This document shows positions 50,501-58,669 of a stretch of DNA of 64,000 nt, in pieces. The notes under the pieces were generated by a model. That model was not told the DNA's origin. It saw nothing but the letters and a program-made list of their open reading frames with translations, and searched no databases. A program made the translations under genes and the position numbers. How positions within the stretch are numbered: position 1 is the first letter of the stretch; each line of letters opens with the position of its first letter. The stretch comes from JAWWOL01 sp033851545 (lineage in GTDB: Bacteria; Actinomycetota; Actinomycetes; JAWWOL01), in contig JAWWOO010000040.1 in assembly GCA_033851545.1 (NCBI GenBank), forward strand, positions 62,001 through 126,000, written 5' to 3'.

Positions 50501-50893
50501 CAGGGCTTCGGGCAGAAGTTCGTGGACGCCGCCGCGGTGCCCAACACCGTGGGTTCGGTCACGATCACCGCCAACCCGATCTCGCGCTACATCACCTTCA
50601 GCGTCGACAAGGCGGCACTCGGCGGCCAACCGGGCCCCGGGTGGGCGTTCACGGTCGGGCTGACCGGTCAGGACGGCTACAGTCCGGACCAGGCCCGCGG
50701 TTTCCAGACGACGCCGCAGGACTACCAGTTCGGGGTGTGTGCCACGGTCAGCGCCGACCCGCACTGCACCGTCGACCCGTCCACCGTGCCCAAGCTGATG
50801 GACGTGCTGACGCCGATCGGGGTCAGTCAGGCCGACGAGCTGGATTACACGCTGCACTCACCGGTCGTACTGCAGGGCGTCGCGATCCCCTAG
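47561..50893 (+). CDS. Secreted GH15 enzyme of glucodextranase architecture
   Basis: A 1110-residue exported enzyme. The signal peptide is MHRFARSVVVPLSVASVVAT and on to about residue 32. An N-terminal glucodextranase-type beta-sandwich follows (DNTTNVETMQYVVTDGSTF seen as DTTNVETMQYVV). The GH15 (alpha/alpha)6 catalytic domain has GVERWEEQSGYSPSTIAAEI (general acid region) and SGTGHIWPVLAAERGEQ (general base region). An Ig-like unit (TVTGTSAPGNTLDISVVGTD) and a C-terminal DOMON-like binding domain end the chain. It should release glucose from alpha-1,6- or alpha-1,4-glucans outside the cell. MalR-like boxes lie upstream. Confidence 0.92.
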   Translation: MHRFARSVVVPLSVASVVATTALVSAGGVSAAADPAVVGALSHFDQARKDCLGTARNTGSKIWYTVANGVLSDVYAPTVDTTNVETMQYVVTDGSTFTDLQTRDMTYAVKADPTGMMCTVTSSAKSGAYRLISTYLTDTNRNSVVVHTRFVPLTTAARQDRVYVRLDATVGGNGGGGTDNAGADSAVVDTSSGSPVPVSYDTNTSTTAANRDYAVPSFLALQADRPFQAVSSGFVGTPSDGLVQLDGAHQLTAQDSALGGNVEQTAGISLGNDRSFTLALGFGTTQHQAVAVAGASIHRSWDSLVASYQAGWVRYDARLRAPVRNFPPRLPGLSIGQTMTAAQAYYVSANVVKASEDKTFPGAIVASLASPWGQAVSAGDPNQTYFGSYREVFARDLYEAWTALFTDGDLSTARDSVRYLFLKQQQADGSMPRNSLLNGKLAPDSNGTQLDEAAYPILMALQSGLAGDDTLWPHIKSAANYVASHGPVFGVERWEEQSGYSPSTIAAEIAGLVSAAQIAHQHGDAVDARVWLATADRYQRSIKDWAVTTTGSLSTAPYFIRLSKTGDPNAALVYNLNNGGPTLDQREIVDAGFLELVRLGELPATDPVVLNSLKVVDATIEKTTPTSTGWLRYNGDGYGDCYQPDLLTTCAQTGAPWAPSGSGTGHIWPVLAAERGEQDQAAGDAASAGRLLAGINASAAGVGLVPEQVWDAADVAASPYGTDPTTASIGFVNGKPAGSAGPLTWGAAAEVRLTANLAAGRTLEKPAGVTARYVTHTQTATTLTVTAPADLSPTTGSTETVTGTSAPGNTLDISVVGTDAGGITTTTTTTVPASGEFSVPVTVGVGTSVIVVAATSPSGGTAQATRTVDNDVVAGTLLYDAPDPDGDDNGPGNYAYPTASAFVPGAYDLQDFQVYDTGTTVTFRVRTRDLTNTFGSPLGAQLVDVYVHQPGASPTSTAASFPIRNYTIDPAFAWSRLIEVQGFGQKFVDAAAVPNTVGSVTITANPISRYITFSVDKAALGGQPGPGWAFTVGLTGQDGYSPDQARGFQTTPQDYQFGVCATVSADPHCTVDPSTVPKLMDVLTPIGVSQADELDYTLHSPVVLQGVAIP

Positions 50894-50915
50894 TCGGTCA
50901 CCACCGGTGCGGGAC

Positions 50916-52100
50916 TCAGGCGGCGCCGCTGTCCGGCACGCTCGCATCGGTCAGCCGGCCCGGCTGCGTCGAGCCGTGGTGGCGGATCGCCTGCTCGACA
51001 GCCTGGAGCAGGATCGGCCGCACGGCCTGGTCGCTGTAGTTGCTCACGCAGCGGGCCCGCCCGGCCCGGCCCAGCTCCTCGCGCAGCCGGGGGTTCTCGG
51101 CGAGCGTCACGATCGCGGCAGAGAGCGCCTCGAGGTCGCCCGGTGGGACGACGATGCCGCAGCCCTGGACAACCTCTGCCATGTCGGACACGTCGGTGAC
51201 GACCACGGGCTGCGCCATGGCCATGGCGTCGTAGAGCTTGGTCGGCATCTGGCCGCGTGCCCCGGGACTCTTGTCGTGAGCCAGCACCACCATGTCGGCC
51301 GCGCCGAGGAACTGGTTGGTCGCGGAGTAGGGCTGCCAGCCGACGTAGAGCACGTCGGGGCGCGGCGCGATCTGCGGGTCCCCGCCCACCACGAGCAGCA
51401 GCAGGTCCGACCGGCCGAGCCGGTCCATTGCCGCCAGGACGTTGCCCAGACCCTTGTGCCGGCGCGGCCCACCCATGAACAGCAGGACGATCTTGGACGG
51501 ATCGATGCCGAGCTCCCGGCGCACCTCGTCGCGGTCGACGGTGGCGGGGTCGAAGTGCTCGACGTCCCGCGCCTGCGGGATGACGGTGCCGTGGTAGCGG
51601 TTGGCCAACCAGGTCGAGGTCGTGGTGACGGCGTCGGCGTGCCTGACCTGCCTGGACGCGATCGCCGTGCGGTAGAGGTTGTTCTCACCGCGCACGTCGA
51701 GGACGGTGCTGGCAACCCACTTGGTCTCGTGCCGGAACCCGCTGCGCAGCATCGCTCGTACGTCGTCGTGCAGGAAGCCGGTCTCCCAGTCGTCGACGTC
51801 GACGAGCAGCGGGCGGCGCCACTGACGCTGGGCCTCCAGCGCCAGCCCGAGACTGGTCGGCCGCGGTTTCAGGGCATAGAGCACGTCCCCGTCGACCTGG
51901 GCGGCCTGTTCGCGGCGGGTCGAGCCGGTCAGGACCCGGAACGGGACCAGGGTGTCCTCGCGCAGTGGCCCCCAGACCTTGCCGGTGGACGCCCGTCCGA
52001 CGATCTCGACATCGAAGTCGTCGACCAGCATCCGGCCCAGCAGGTGAGCGCGCACCACGCAGGTGCCGGACAGGTCAAAGCTCAGGAGCGACACCTTCAC
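50916..52100 (-). CDS. Glycosyltransferase (GT-B fold, family 4-like)
   Basis: A 394-residue glycosyltransferase from GTG 52100, preceded by GGAGG; the frame could extend to 52157 but without family sequence. Rossmann units are visible: VKVSLLSFDLSGTCVVRAHL at the N-terminus, and in the C-terminal half IVLLFMGGPRRHKGLGNVLA, DVLYVGWQPYSATNQFLGAA and PTKLYDAMAMAQPVVVTDVS with the EAxxx-like donor-binding region degenerate. It transfers a sugar from an NDP donor to an unknown glycan or lipid acceptor. The GH15 gene converges on it from the left. Confidence 0.9.
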   Translation of the reverse strand: MKVSLLSFDLSGTCVVRAHLLGRMLVDDFDVEIVGRASTGKVWGPLREDTLVPFRVLTGSTRREQAAQVDGDVLYALKPRPTSLGLALEAQRQWRRPLLVDVDDWETGFLHDDVRAMLRSGFRHETKWVASTVLDVRGENNLYRTAIASRQVRHADAVTTTSTWLANRYHGTVIPQARDVEHFDPATVDRDEVRRELGIDPSKIVLLFMGGPRRHKGLGNVLAAMDRLGRSDLLLLVVGGDPQIAPRPDVLYVGWQPYSATNQFLGAADMVVLAHDKSPGARGQMPTKLYDAMAMAQPVVVTDVSDMAEVVQGCGIVVPPGDLEALSAAIVTLAENPRLREELGRAGRARCVSNYSDQAVRPILLQAVEQAIRHHGSTQPGRLTDASVPDSGAA

Positions 52101-52353
52101 ACTGGCCTCCGGGTCAGGTCGGCCTGCCAACAGCTCGTCACCAAGGCATGGTCCCACACCCGTCGACCGAGCCGCGCGACCCCGCTGCTCAGCCGGCCAG
52201 GCCCGACGTCGGGAGCAGGCTGGTCAAACAGGGCGCGAGCGGACATAGCTCGGCGGCCGGGGCGGAAGAATTGCCCCAGGCTCCGCACCGGCTGATGTTC
52301 GGGCGGATCTCGGCCATGATGGGGCGACCGTCACGACCCGGGAGTCTTCCGCC

Positions 52354-53022
52354 ATGGCTGGGCCTGCCCTCGAAGGTGACCGTCCGCTGCGCGACCTCGT
52401 CGCCGACGCCGTCCGCGCCGAGATCACCAGCGGCGCGCTGCCGCCCGGCACCCGGGTTCGTGAGGAGCAGCTGGCCCTCGACCACGGGGTGTCCCGCGTG
52501 CCCGTACGGGAGGCACTGCAGAAGCTCGCCGGTGAGGGGTTCCTTACCCTGTCGCCCCGCCGCGGTGCAACCGTGTCGACACCGACGCCGACCAAGGCGA
52601 TCGAGGTGATGGAGATCCGCAGGTCCCTCGAGCTGCTTGCCGTGCGCAAGGCGGCGGAGGCCCGAGGTGGTGAGCTCGCCGGCGAGCTGGTGACGGTGGT
52701 CAGCGCCGGGTCGCGCGCGCTGGCCGCCGGGCAGCACCGCAAGCTGCCGCCTCTGGTCGACCGGTTCCACGCGCTGGTCACCGCAGCCTCCGGCAACCAG
52801 GAGCTGATGGTGCTGCTGGGTAACCTGCGCGGCCGGGTGGGCTGGATGTTCGCCGTCGATGTGGAGACCCGCTCGGACGTCGCCTGGAGCGATCACTCCG
52901 CAATTCTCGAGGCCGTGCTGGCCGGTGAACCGGACCTGGCCGTGCGGCTGATGGACACGCACGTCGAGCGCGACGAGCTGCTGTTCCGGGCCAAGGCGGC
53001 CGAAACCCCGGCGCCTTCCTGA
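52354..53022 (+). CDS. GntR-family transcriptional regulator (FCD subfamily)
   Basis: A 222-residue regulator: winged HTH at about 13-75 (VADAVRAEITSGALPPGTRV, VSRVPVREALQKLAGEGFLT) and FCD domain behind it (VDRFHALVTAASGN, WSDHSAILEAVLAGE, LMDTHVERDELL). It is 58 bp before the amidohydrolase gene on the same strand. A perfect TTGTATACAA palindrome, the usual FCD-type operator core (GTATAC), overlaps the start of that gene. The regulator therefore very probably represses the deaminase genes and may respond to a nucleobase or a breakdown product. Confidence 0.92.
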   Translation: MAGPALEGDRPLRDLVADAVRAEITSGALPPGTRVREEQLALDHGVSRVPVREALQKLAGEGFLTLSPRRGATVSTPTPTKAIEVMEIRRSLELLAVRKAAEARGGELAGELVTVVSAGSRALAAGQHRKLPPLVDRFHALVTAASGNQELMVLLGNLRGRVGWMFAVDVETRSDVAWSDHSAILEAVLAGEPDLAVRLMDTHVERDELLFRAKAAETPAPS

Positions 53023-53068
53023 GGCGGGGGGTTCACCGGCCGGAAACGTCGGCGAAATTGCCCGCGTA

Positions 53069-53078
53069 TTGTATACAA
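53069..53078. promoter_or_regulatory. GntR (FCD) operator TTGTATACAA
   Basis: A perfect 10-bp palindrome with the GTATAC core that GntR/FCD repressors typically bind. It ends two bases before the amidohydrolase ATG at 53081 and follows the GntR gene by 46 bp. Confidence 0.7.
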
Positions 53079-53080
53079 CA

Positions 53081-54460
53081 ATGATCGAAACCGGCATGGC
53101 GGATCTGGTCGTCGGCGGAGCCACCCTGGTGGCGACCATGGACCGGGACGACCGCGAGCTGGCCGGCGGGTGGGTCTCCGTCAGGGACGGCCGGATCGCC
53201 GCGACCGGCGTCGGGCCGGAGCCGCCCGCCCTGCGCAGGGTCGACGCCGCCGGCTGCCTGGTGACTCCCGGCCTGGTCAACACGCACCACCACATGTGGC
53301 AGAACCTGACCCGCAGCTTCGCGCCGATGACCTCCGCCGACTTCCTTGGCTGGCTCGGCATTCTCTATCCGATCTGGGCCGGCGTGACGGCCGAGGACGT
53401 CTACCTCTCCACCCGGGTCGCCCTCGCTGAGCTGGCGCTCGGTGGCTGTACGACGACGGCCGACCACCTCTACCTGCAGCGACCGGGCGGGGAGAGTCTG
53501 CTCGACGCGCAGGTGGCCGCCGCCCGCGAGTCGTCCCTGCGGCTGCATGCGACCCGAGGTTCGGTGGACCGCGGGCGGCGTGACGGTTCGCCGATGCCTG
53601 ACGAGATGCTCGAGGCACGGGATGACATCCTCACCGACTCCGTACGGCTGGTCGCGGCGTATCACGACCGGTCGTGGGCCTCCAAGTTGCGGGTCGCACT
53701 CGGTCCGCACTCGGTCTTCGGGGCCACGAGCGGGCTGATGCGCGACGTCGCGGCGCTCGCCGAGCAGCTCGACGTACGGCTGCACACCCACCTGTCCGGC
53801 GACCGCGCCGACGATCCCTACTGCCTGGACCTGCACGGGATGCGACCCGTCGACTGGTTCGAGTCGGTGGGGTTCATGTCCTCACGGACCTGGGTCGCCC
53901 ACGCCTTCTTCCCCGACGAAGACGAGATAGTACGGCTCGGTGCCGCCGGCGTCGGGGTGGCCCACTGCGCCACGGCCGGGCTCATGATGAGCGTGGGGAT
54001 CGCGCCGGTCCCCGAGCTTCTCGCCGCCGGTGTACCGGTCGGCGTCGGGGTCGACGGGTCGTCCAACGGTGACGCCTCCTCGATGTGGATGGAGGCCCGG
54101 ATGGCCCTGGTGGCCAACCGGTTCCGCTCCGGACCGGCTGCCTTCGCGGCCAGGGACGTCCTGGCGATGGCGACCCGCAACGGAGCCGCCTGTCTTGGCC
54201 GCACCGGTGAGATCGGCGAGCTGTCCGTCGGCGCCAACGCCGACATCGCGGTCTGGCCGGTCGAGGGTCTGCGGTGGGCCGGCGCCGTGTCGGACCCGGT
54301 CGAGGCCTGGCTGCGTTGCGGCCCCTCGTCTCCCAGGCATCTGTTCGTCGGCGGCGAGCCAGTGGTCAGCGACTTCGCCTTGTCCGGCGGCGATCTGGCC
54401 GGTCTCGACGACATCCTGCTGAGGCACGGGCGCGCCGCCAGGCGGCTGCAGTCGTGCTGA
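53081..54460 (+). CDS. Amidohydrolase, 8-oxoguanine/guanine-deaminase-like
   Basis: A 459-residue metal-dependent deaminase from ATG 53081 (ATG 53096 is an alternative; neither has a strong ribosome site). NTHHHMWQNLTRSFAP holds the HxH metal ligands, LHTHLSGD the next His, WVAHAFFPDEDE the following His and VGVDGSSNGDASS the Asp. This pattern is that of 8-oxoguanine deaminases, which convert 8-oxoguanine to urate; related aminohydrolases remain possible. It lies behind a GntR gene, and the palindrome overlaps its 5' region. The next amidohydrolase overlaps its stop. Confidence 0.88.
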   Translation: MIETGMADLVVGGATLVATMDRDDRELAGGWVSVRDGRIAATGVGPEPPALRRVDAAGCLVTPGLVNTHHHMWQNLTRSFAPMTSADFLGWLGILYPIWAGVTAEDVYLSTRVALAELALGGCTTTADHLYLQRPGGESLLDAQVAAARESSLRLHATRGSVDRGRRDGSPMPDEMLEARDDILTDSVRLVAAYHDRSWASKLRVALGPHSVFGATSGLMRDVAALAEQLDVRLHTHLSGDRADDPYCLDLHGMRPVDWFESVGFMSSRTWVAHAFFPDEDEIVRLGAAGVGVAHCATAGLMMSVGIAPVPELLAAGVPVGVGVDGSSNGDASSMWMEARMALVANRFRSGPAAFAARDVLAMATRNGAACLGRTGEIGELSVGANADIAVWPVEGLRWAGAVSDPVEAWLRCGPSSPRHLFVGGEPVVSDFALSGGDLAGLDDILLRHGRAARRLQSC

Positions 54461-55632
54461 TCCGCCGGGCTCGTACGCCGGGCCGTCCGGACGGGTGCAA
54501 CCTCGTGCTGGCAGACGGCAGGGTCGCCGACGTGACCCCCGCCGCAGCCGGTGACGACTTGGACGTCGGCGGCCGGGTCATCCTGCCGGCGTTCGTCGAC
54601 GCGCACGTGCACCTGGACAAGGCCTATCTCGCGGCCGACTGCGGGCCACGCTTGTCCTCGGTGCTGTCCGCCATGGCTGCCCGCCGTGCCGTCACCACCC
54701 CGGCCGAGACCGCCATCCTGGCCAGGCGGGCAGCAGATGCCCTGGTACGCAACGGGACCACGGCCGCTCGCGTACAGGTGGAGATCGACCCGGTGGTCGG
54801 CGTCGACCTGCTCACCATGCACCTCGAGCTGGCAGCCGCTGTCGCGGACCGGCTGGCGATGCAGCTCGTGGCCTTCCCGCAGAACGGTCTGACCGCACCG
54901 GGCATGCGCGGGCTGCTTGCCACTGCCTTGGCCGAGGGCGCGCAGGTCGTGGGCGGGGTCCCGTACGTCGATGCCGACCCGGCGGCGCATCTCGATGTCG
55001 TGTTCGGGCTGGCCGAGCAGTGGCAGCTGCCGGTGGACCTGCACCTGGACTTCACCGACGACCCGGCGGCGTCGCTGATCGCCCTGGTGGCCGAGCGTAC
55101 CGCTGCGCTCGGGATGGCCGGTCGGGTGAACGTCGGCCACGTGACAAGCCTCGCGTCGATGGACCCGTACACGCAGGCTTCGATGTTGGAAGCCCTTGCT
55201 GCTCAGGGGATCTCGCTCGTCGTGCTGCCGGCGACCGACCTCTACCTCATGGGTCACGGCGACCCCGGTACGCGCGGCATGGCTCCGTACGACCGCGCAC
55301 TGGCCGCCGGCGTCCGTACCGCAATTGGCAACAACAACATCGCCAACGCCTTTGCGCCGTTCGGCAACGCCAGCCAGCTGCAGGCGGCATGGCTGGCCGG
55401 GATCATGCGCCGCTCGACCGACTCGGCGGCCTTGCTGGCGGCCGTGACCAGTGAGCCGGCCTCGATTCTCGGCCTGGAGCCGCATGGTACGGAGCCCGGC
55501 CAGTGGGCCGACCTCGTGGTCCTCGACCACGACGACGTCCCCTCCGCGTTGCTGCAGTGCCCGCCGGTGCACAGCGTGTTCCGGCGTGGGGTCCCGCTCG
55601 AGGCCTGGCAGCCGTCGCCCGTCTCCGGCTAA
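54454..55632 (+). CDS. Amidohydrolase, cytosine-deaminase-like, with Asn at the metal-Asp position
   Basis: A 392-residue amidohydrolase beginning at GTG 54454, inside the last codons of the preceding gene. FVDAHVHLDKAYLAAD is the HxH motif, DLHLDFTDDPAAS and VNVGHVTSLAS carry the other His. The segment that usually reads GTDN or GHDD in cytosine deaminases reads IGNNNIANAFAPFG, so Asn replaces the expected Asp. Such NN-type members exist and may use other substrates. It should act on a nucleobase-like ring with the 8-oxoguanine-deaminase-like partner. Confidence 0.85.
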   Translation: MLIRRARTPGRPDGCNLVLADGRVADVTPAAAGDDLDVGGRVILPAFVDAHVHLDKAYLAADCGPRLSSVLSAMAARRAVTTPAETAILARRAADALVRNGTTAARVQVEIDPVVGVDLLTMHLELAAAVADRLAMQLVAFPQNGLTAPGMRGLLATALAEGAQVVGGVPYVDADPAAHLDVVFGLAEQWQLPVDLHLDFTDDPAASLIALVAERTAALGMAGRVNVGHVTSLASMDPYTQASMLEALAAQGISLVVLPATDLYLMGHGDPGTRGMAPYDRALAAGVRTAIGNNNIANAFAPFGNASQLQAAWLAGIMRRSTDSAALLAAVTSEPASILGLEPHGTEPGQWADLVVLDHDDVPSALLQCPPVHSVFRRGVPLEAWQPSPVSG

Positions 55633-55661
55633 CCGGAATGTGCCCTCCGGTCCCGTGTTAG

Positions 55662-55681
55662 AGTGGAGTATCGATTCCGCT
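55662..55681. promoter_or_regulatory. Candidate TetR operator before the MFS gene
   Basis: AGTGGAGTATCGATTCCGCT has inverted outer arms (AGTGGA and TCCGCT, one mismatch) around ATCGAT, just before the MFS gene. The TetR gene follows that transporter, so it could bind here. The symmetry is imperfect. Confidence 0.35.
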
Positions 55682-55699
55682 TAGCGAGGGACAGCCGCC

Positions 55700-57172
55700 G
55701 TGTCGTCAGCATCCAGTGAAGCCGAGCAACGCCAGCACTACCACGTGACGTTCGCGGTCATCCTGGTGGCGGTGACGAGCTACTCGATGCTCCAGTCGCT
55801 GGTCTCCCCGGTGCTGCCGACCGTGCAGCACAGCCTGCACACCACGCAGAACACCGTGACCTGGGTGCTGACCGGCTACCTGCTCTCGGCGTCGGTGGCC
55901 ACCCCGATCCTCGGCCGGCTCGGCGACATGATCGGCAAGAAGAAGGTGCTGGTGGGGGTGCTCGTGGTGCTGGCGGCCGGCACGCTGCTCGCGGCACTTG
56001 CCACGTCGATCGGCGTGATGATCGTGGCCCGGGTCATCCAGGGTGCCGGCGGAGCGATCCTCCCACTCGCGTTCGGCATCGTCCGCGACGAGTTCCCGCA
56101 GGAGAAGGTCAGCTCCGCGATCGGCATCACCGCGGCCTTGCTGGCCGTCGGCGGTGGGCTCGGCATCGTGCTCGCCGGGCCTATCGTCAACGTCCTTGAC
56201 TACCACTTCCTGTTCTGGCTGCCGCTGGTGTTTGTGGTGCTCAGTGCTGTGGCGGCAGCCCTGTTCGTGCCGGAGTCCGAGGTCCGTACACCCGGCCGGA
56301 TCAGCCCGGTGGCGGCTTCCCTGCTGACCGGCTCGCTCGTCGCGCTGCTCGTCGCCCTCAGTGAAGGCAGCACGTGGGGCTGGGGCTCCGGCCGTACCCT
56401 CGGGTTGTTCGCGGCTGCCGTGCTGATGGGCATCGTCTGGGTCCGGGTCGAGCTCGCGTCCGCCACGCCGTTGGTGGACATGACGATGATGCGGCTGCCG
56501 GCGGTCTGGACGACCAACCTGGTGGCGCTGCTGTTCGGTGCCGGGATGTACGCGATCATCGGCTTCCTGCCGGAGTTCCTGCAGACTCCCTCCGGGGCTG
56601 GGTACGGCTTTGGCGCGAGCATCACCGCGTCCGGCCTCTATCTGCTGCCGATGACCGTCACGATGTTCGTCGCCGGCGTGTTCTCCGGCTGGCTCGTGCA
56701 CCGCATCGGCTCCAAGGCCGTACTCGTCATCGGCTCTGGCGTGACAGCGGTGCCGATGGCGCTGCTCGCCTTCGCCCACAACCAGAGCTGGGAGATCTAC
56801 CTGTCCTCCTCACTGCTCGGTGTCGGCCTCGGCCTGGCGTTCTCCTCGATGTCCAACCTGATCGTCGAGTCGGTCCCCGGGCACCAGACCGGCGTCGCCA
56901 GCGGCATGAACGCGAACATCCGGACGATCGGTGGCTCGATCGGCGCGGCCGTCATGTCGAGCATCGTGACGTCCAAGGTGTCCGCGCTGGGGCTGCCGGC
57001 CGCGAGCGGCTACACGCACGGATTCATGTTCCTGCTGGTCGTCTCGGTGCTCGCGGCGGGAGCAGCAGTGGTCATCCCGGCGGCCCGCCGCCGGAGCACC
57101 ACCCCCGCAGGCGGCGTGCTGATCCCGGCCACGCGGGTGCACGCCGTGGAGCAGCCAGCCGCGGGACACTGA
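55700..57172 (+). CDS. MFS transporter, DHA2-like (14-helix type)
   Basis: A 490-residue transporter starting with GTG at 55700. Helix and motif landmarks are YSMLQSLVSPVLPTVQHSLH, TWVLTGYLLSASVATPILGR, the LGDMIGKKKVL loop, and MIVARVIQGAGGAILPLAFG, which is the DHA2 motif C region. A second half includes VTMFVAGVFSGWLVHRIGSK. It probably extrudes drugs by proton antiport. The TetR gene begins 4 bases after its stop, so the two form an operon with local repression. Confidence 0.93.
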   Translation: MSSASSEAEQRQHYHVTFAVILVAVTSYSMLQSLVSPVLPTVQHSLHTTQNTVTWVLTGYLLSASVATPILGRLGDMIGKKKVLVGVLVVLAAGTLLAALATSIGVMIVARVIQGAGGAILPLAFGIVRDEFPQEKVSSAIGITAALLAVGGGLGIVLAGPIVNVLDYHFLFWLPLVFVVLSAVAAALFVPESEVRTPGRISPVAASLLTGSLVALLVALSEGSTWGWGSGRTLGLFAAAVLMGIVWVRVELASATPLVDMTMMRLPAVWTTNLVALLFGAGMYAIIGFLPEFLQTPSGAGYGFGASITASGLYLLPMTVTMFVAGVFSGWLVHRIGSKAVLVIGSGVTAVPMALLAFAHNQSWEIYLSSSLLGVGLGLAFSSMSNLIVESVPGHQTGVASGMNANIRTIGGSIGAAVMSSIVTSKVSALGLPAASGYTHGFMFLLVVSVLAAGAAVVIPAARRRSTTPAGGVLIPATRVHAVEQPAAGH

Positions 57173-57176
57173 CACC

Positions 57177-57809
57177 ATGACCATCGGTACGGACGGGACC
57201 AAGCTCCGCAGGGACGCGGCAGACAACCACCGGCGACTGCTCGAGGCGGCGGTCGCCGAGTTCGGCGAGCAGGGCATGGGCGCCTGCGTCGAGCAGATCG
57301 CGGCACGCGCCGGAGTCGGGATCGGCACGTTCTACCGCCGGTTCGGGACAAAGGACGCCCTGGTCGACCGGTTGGTCACCGACCTGCTCGACGAGCTCGT
57401 CGCAGCCGCAGAGCACCGGATCGCGACCGGCGCCGGGGACGGGCTGGAGACCTATCTCCGAGAGGTGGCCACCGCACTGGTTCACCACCGTGGCGTGCTG
57501 GCCCGGGTCTGGTCAGGACGCCCCGCCGAGCACAGCGAGCGGCTGCGGCCGCTGATGCTGCAGCTGCTGGCCAACGCCCAGGCCAGCGGCGCGATCCGCA
57601 CCGAGGTCAGCGGCAACGACATCACGGTCCTGATGTGGTCGTTGCGCAGCATCATCGAGATCACCGGCGACGCTGCCGGGGTGGCCTGCCAGCGGCAGCT
57701 CGACTTCGTCATTGCCGGCATGCGCCCGGACGCCGAGCCGCCGAGGCACCCGGCCCTCAGTGACCGGGCTCGGCTCAAGGCCGAGCACCGCACGTTGCGT
57801 AGCTCCTGA
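57177..57809 (+). CDS. TetR-family transcriptional regulator
   Basis: A 210-residue regulator with a typical N-terminal HTH (DNHRRLLEAAVAEFGEQGMG, VEQIAARAGVGIGTFYRRFG, TKDALVDRLV) and a helical sensor domain. It is encoded 4 bases behind the DHA2-like MFS gene and is probably its repressor, responding to the drug that the pump exports. Its ATG at 57177 follows the stop of the transporter, so translation is coupled. Control of the bioY gene downstream is possible but less likely. Confidence 0.93.
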   Translation: MTIGTDGTKLRRDAADNHRRLLEAAVAEFGEQGMGACVEQIAARAGVGIGTFYRRFGTKDALVDRLVTDLLDELVAAAEHRIATGAGDGLETYLREVATALVHHRGVLARVWSGRPAEHSERLRPLMLQLLANAQASGAIRTEVSGNDITVLMWSLRSIIEITGDAAGVACQRQLDFVIAGMRPDAEPPRHPALSDRARLKAEHRTLRSS

Positions 57810-57929
57810 ACTAGAGGAAGTCTCCAAGGTTTGACGTGTTGATCTTGTCGATTACGCCTTGGTCCCGCTCGCCGCGGTTGACCAGGATGGACCTTGCCGA
57901 CAACGCGACCACTCCGGGAGACCTTGACC

Positions 57930-58532
57930 ATGAGCACGTACGACCTGCAGCTGAGCCGCCCCCATGTCCTGTCCGAGCTGGTTGCCGTACGCGTGCCGGC
58001 CGGCGTCCGCACCGCGCTCCTGGTCGCCGCCGGTGCCGGTCTCGTCGGCCTGAGCGCGCAGCTCTCCGTGCCGGTGCCGGTGCCGGGGACGCCGGTGCCG
58101 GTCACCGGCCAGACCTTCGCCGTGCTGCTTGTCGGAGCGGTCCTCGGCTGGCAGCAGGCGGCGGCGAGCATGGCGCTCTACCTGCTCGCCGGCGGCCTTG
58201 GCGTCCCGTGGTTCTCCCACGGCGGTGCCGGCTTCGGCGGTGCGACCTTCGGCTACGTCGCCGGGTTCGTCGTCGCGGCCCCGGTGGTCGGCTGGCTCGC
58301 CGGCAAGGGTGCCGACCGTACGGTCCTGCGCACCCTGCTCACGATGGCGCTCGGGACGGCAGTCATCTACGCCTTCGGGCTGCCCTGGCTGGCCCACTCC
58401 GCGCACCTCTCCGCCGGCCAGGCGTGGAGGTTCGGCGCCCGTCCGTTCCTGGCCGGCGACGCGATCAAGATCGGCCTGGCGGCCGGCCTGCTGCCGGCCA
58501 TGTGGGCGCTGGCACGCCGGTTCCGCGTCTGA
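57930..58532 (+). CDS. bioY: Biotin transporter substrate-binding component BioY
   Basis: A 200-residue membrane protein with the BioY pattern: LSAQLSVPVPVPGTPVPVTG, QTFAVLLVGAVLGWQQAAAS, LYLLAGGLGVPWFSHGGAGF and GYVAGFVVAAPVVGWLAGKG. The PVPVTGQTFAVLL motif and GLPVF-type region (GLGVPWF) are characteristic of the biotin-binding S component of ECF-type transporters. No BioM/BioN genes are next to it, so it uses shared ECF components or works alone. No biotin-repressor operator could be fixed by eye in the 120 bp upstream. Confidence 0.94.
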   Translation: MSTYDLQLSRPHVLSELVAVRVPAGVRTALLVAAGAGLVGLSAQLSVPVPVPGTPVPVTGQTFAVLLVGAVLGWQQAAASMALYLLAGGLGVPWFSHGGAGFGGATFGYVAGFVVAAPVVGWLAGKGADRTVLRTLLTMALGTAVIYAFGLPWLAHSAHLSAGQAWRFGARPFLAGDAIKIGLAAGLLPAMWALARRFRV

Positions 58533-58628
58533 TCGTCACTGACAGGTGGCCCATCACAGTCCGGGGAATTCGCCCATCTCGCTTCCGTCGGCCCTCCGGG
58601 GACCAGCCTCCGGTGGGAAGACGTGCGC

Positions 58629-58636
58629 GCCGATAG
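58629..58636 (+). promoter_or_regulatory. FliA/WhiG-like -10 box before csrA
   Basis: GCCGATAG matches the sigma-28/WhiG -10 consensus GCCGATAA in seven of eight bases, 41 bp before csrA. A TAAA-type -35 is not clear at the expected distance, so this is suggestive only. A second such box stands before the CheX-like gene. Confidence 0.4.
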
Positions 58637-58669
58637 AGTGAGCCACGGCCAACCACGGAGGGATCCGCC

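Noticed and set aside
57810..57929. Possible biotin operator or riboswitch before bioY
   Set aside because: No inverted repeat resembling known biotin-repressor sites and no recognisable riboswitch core could be seen.
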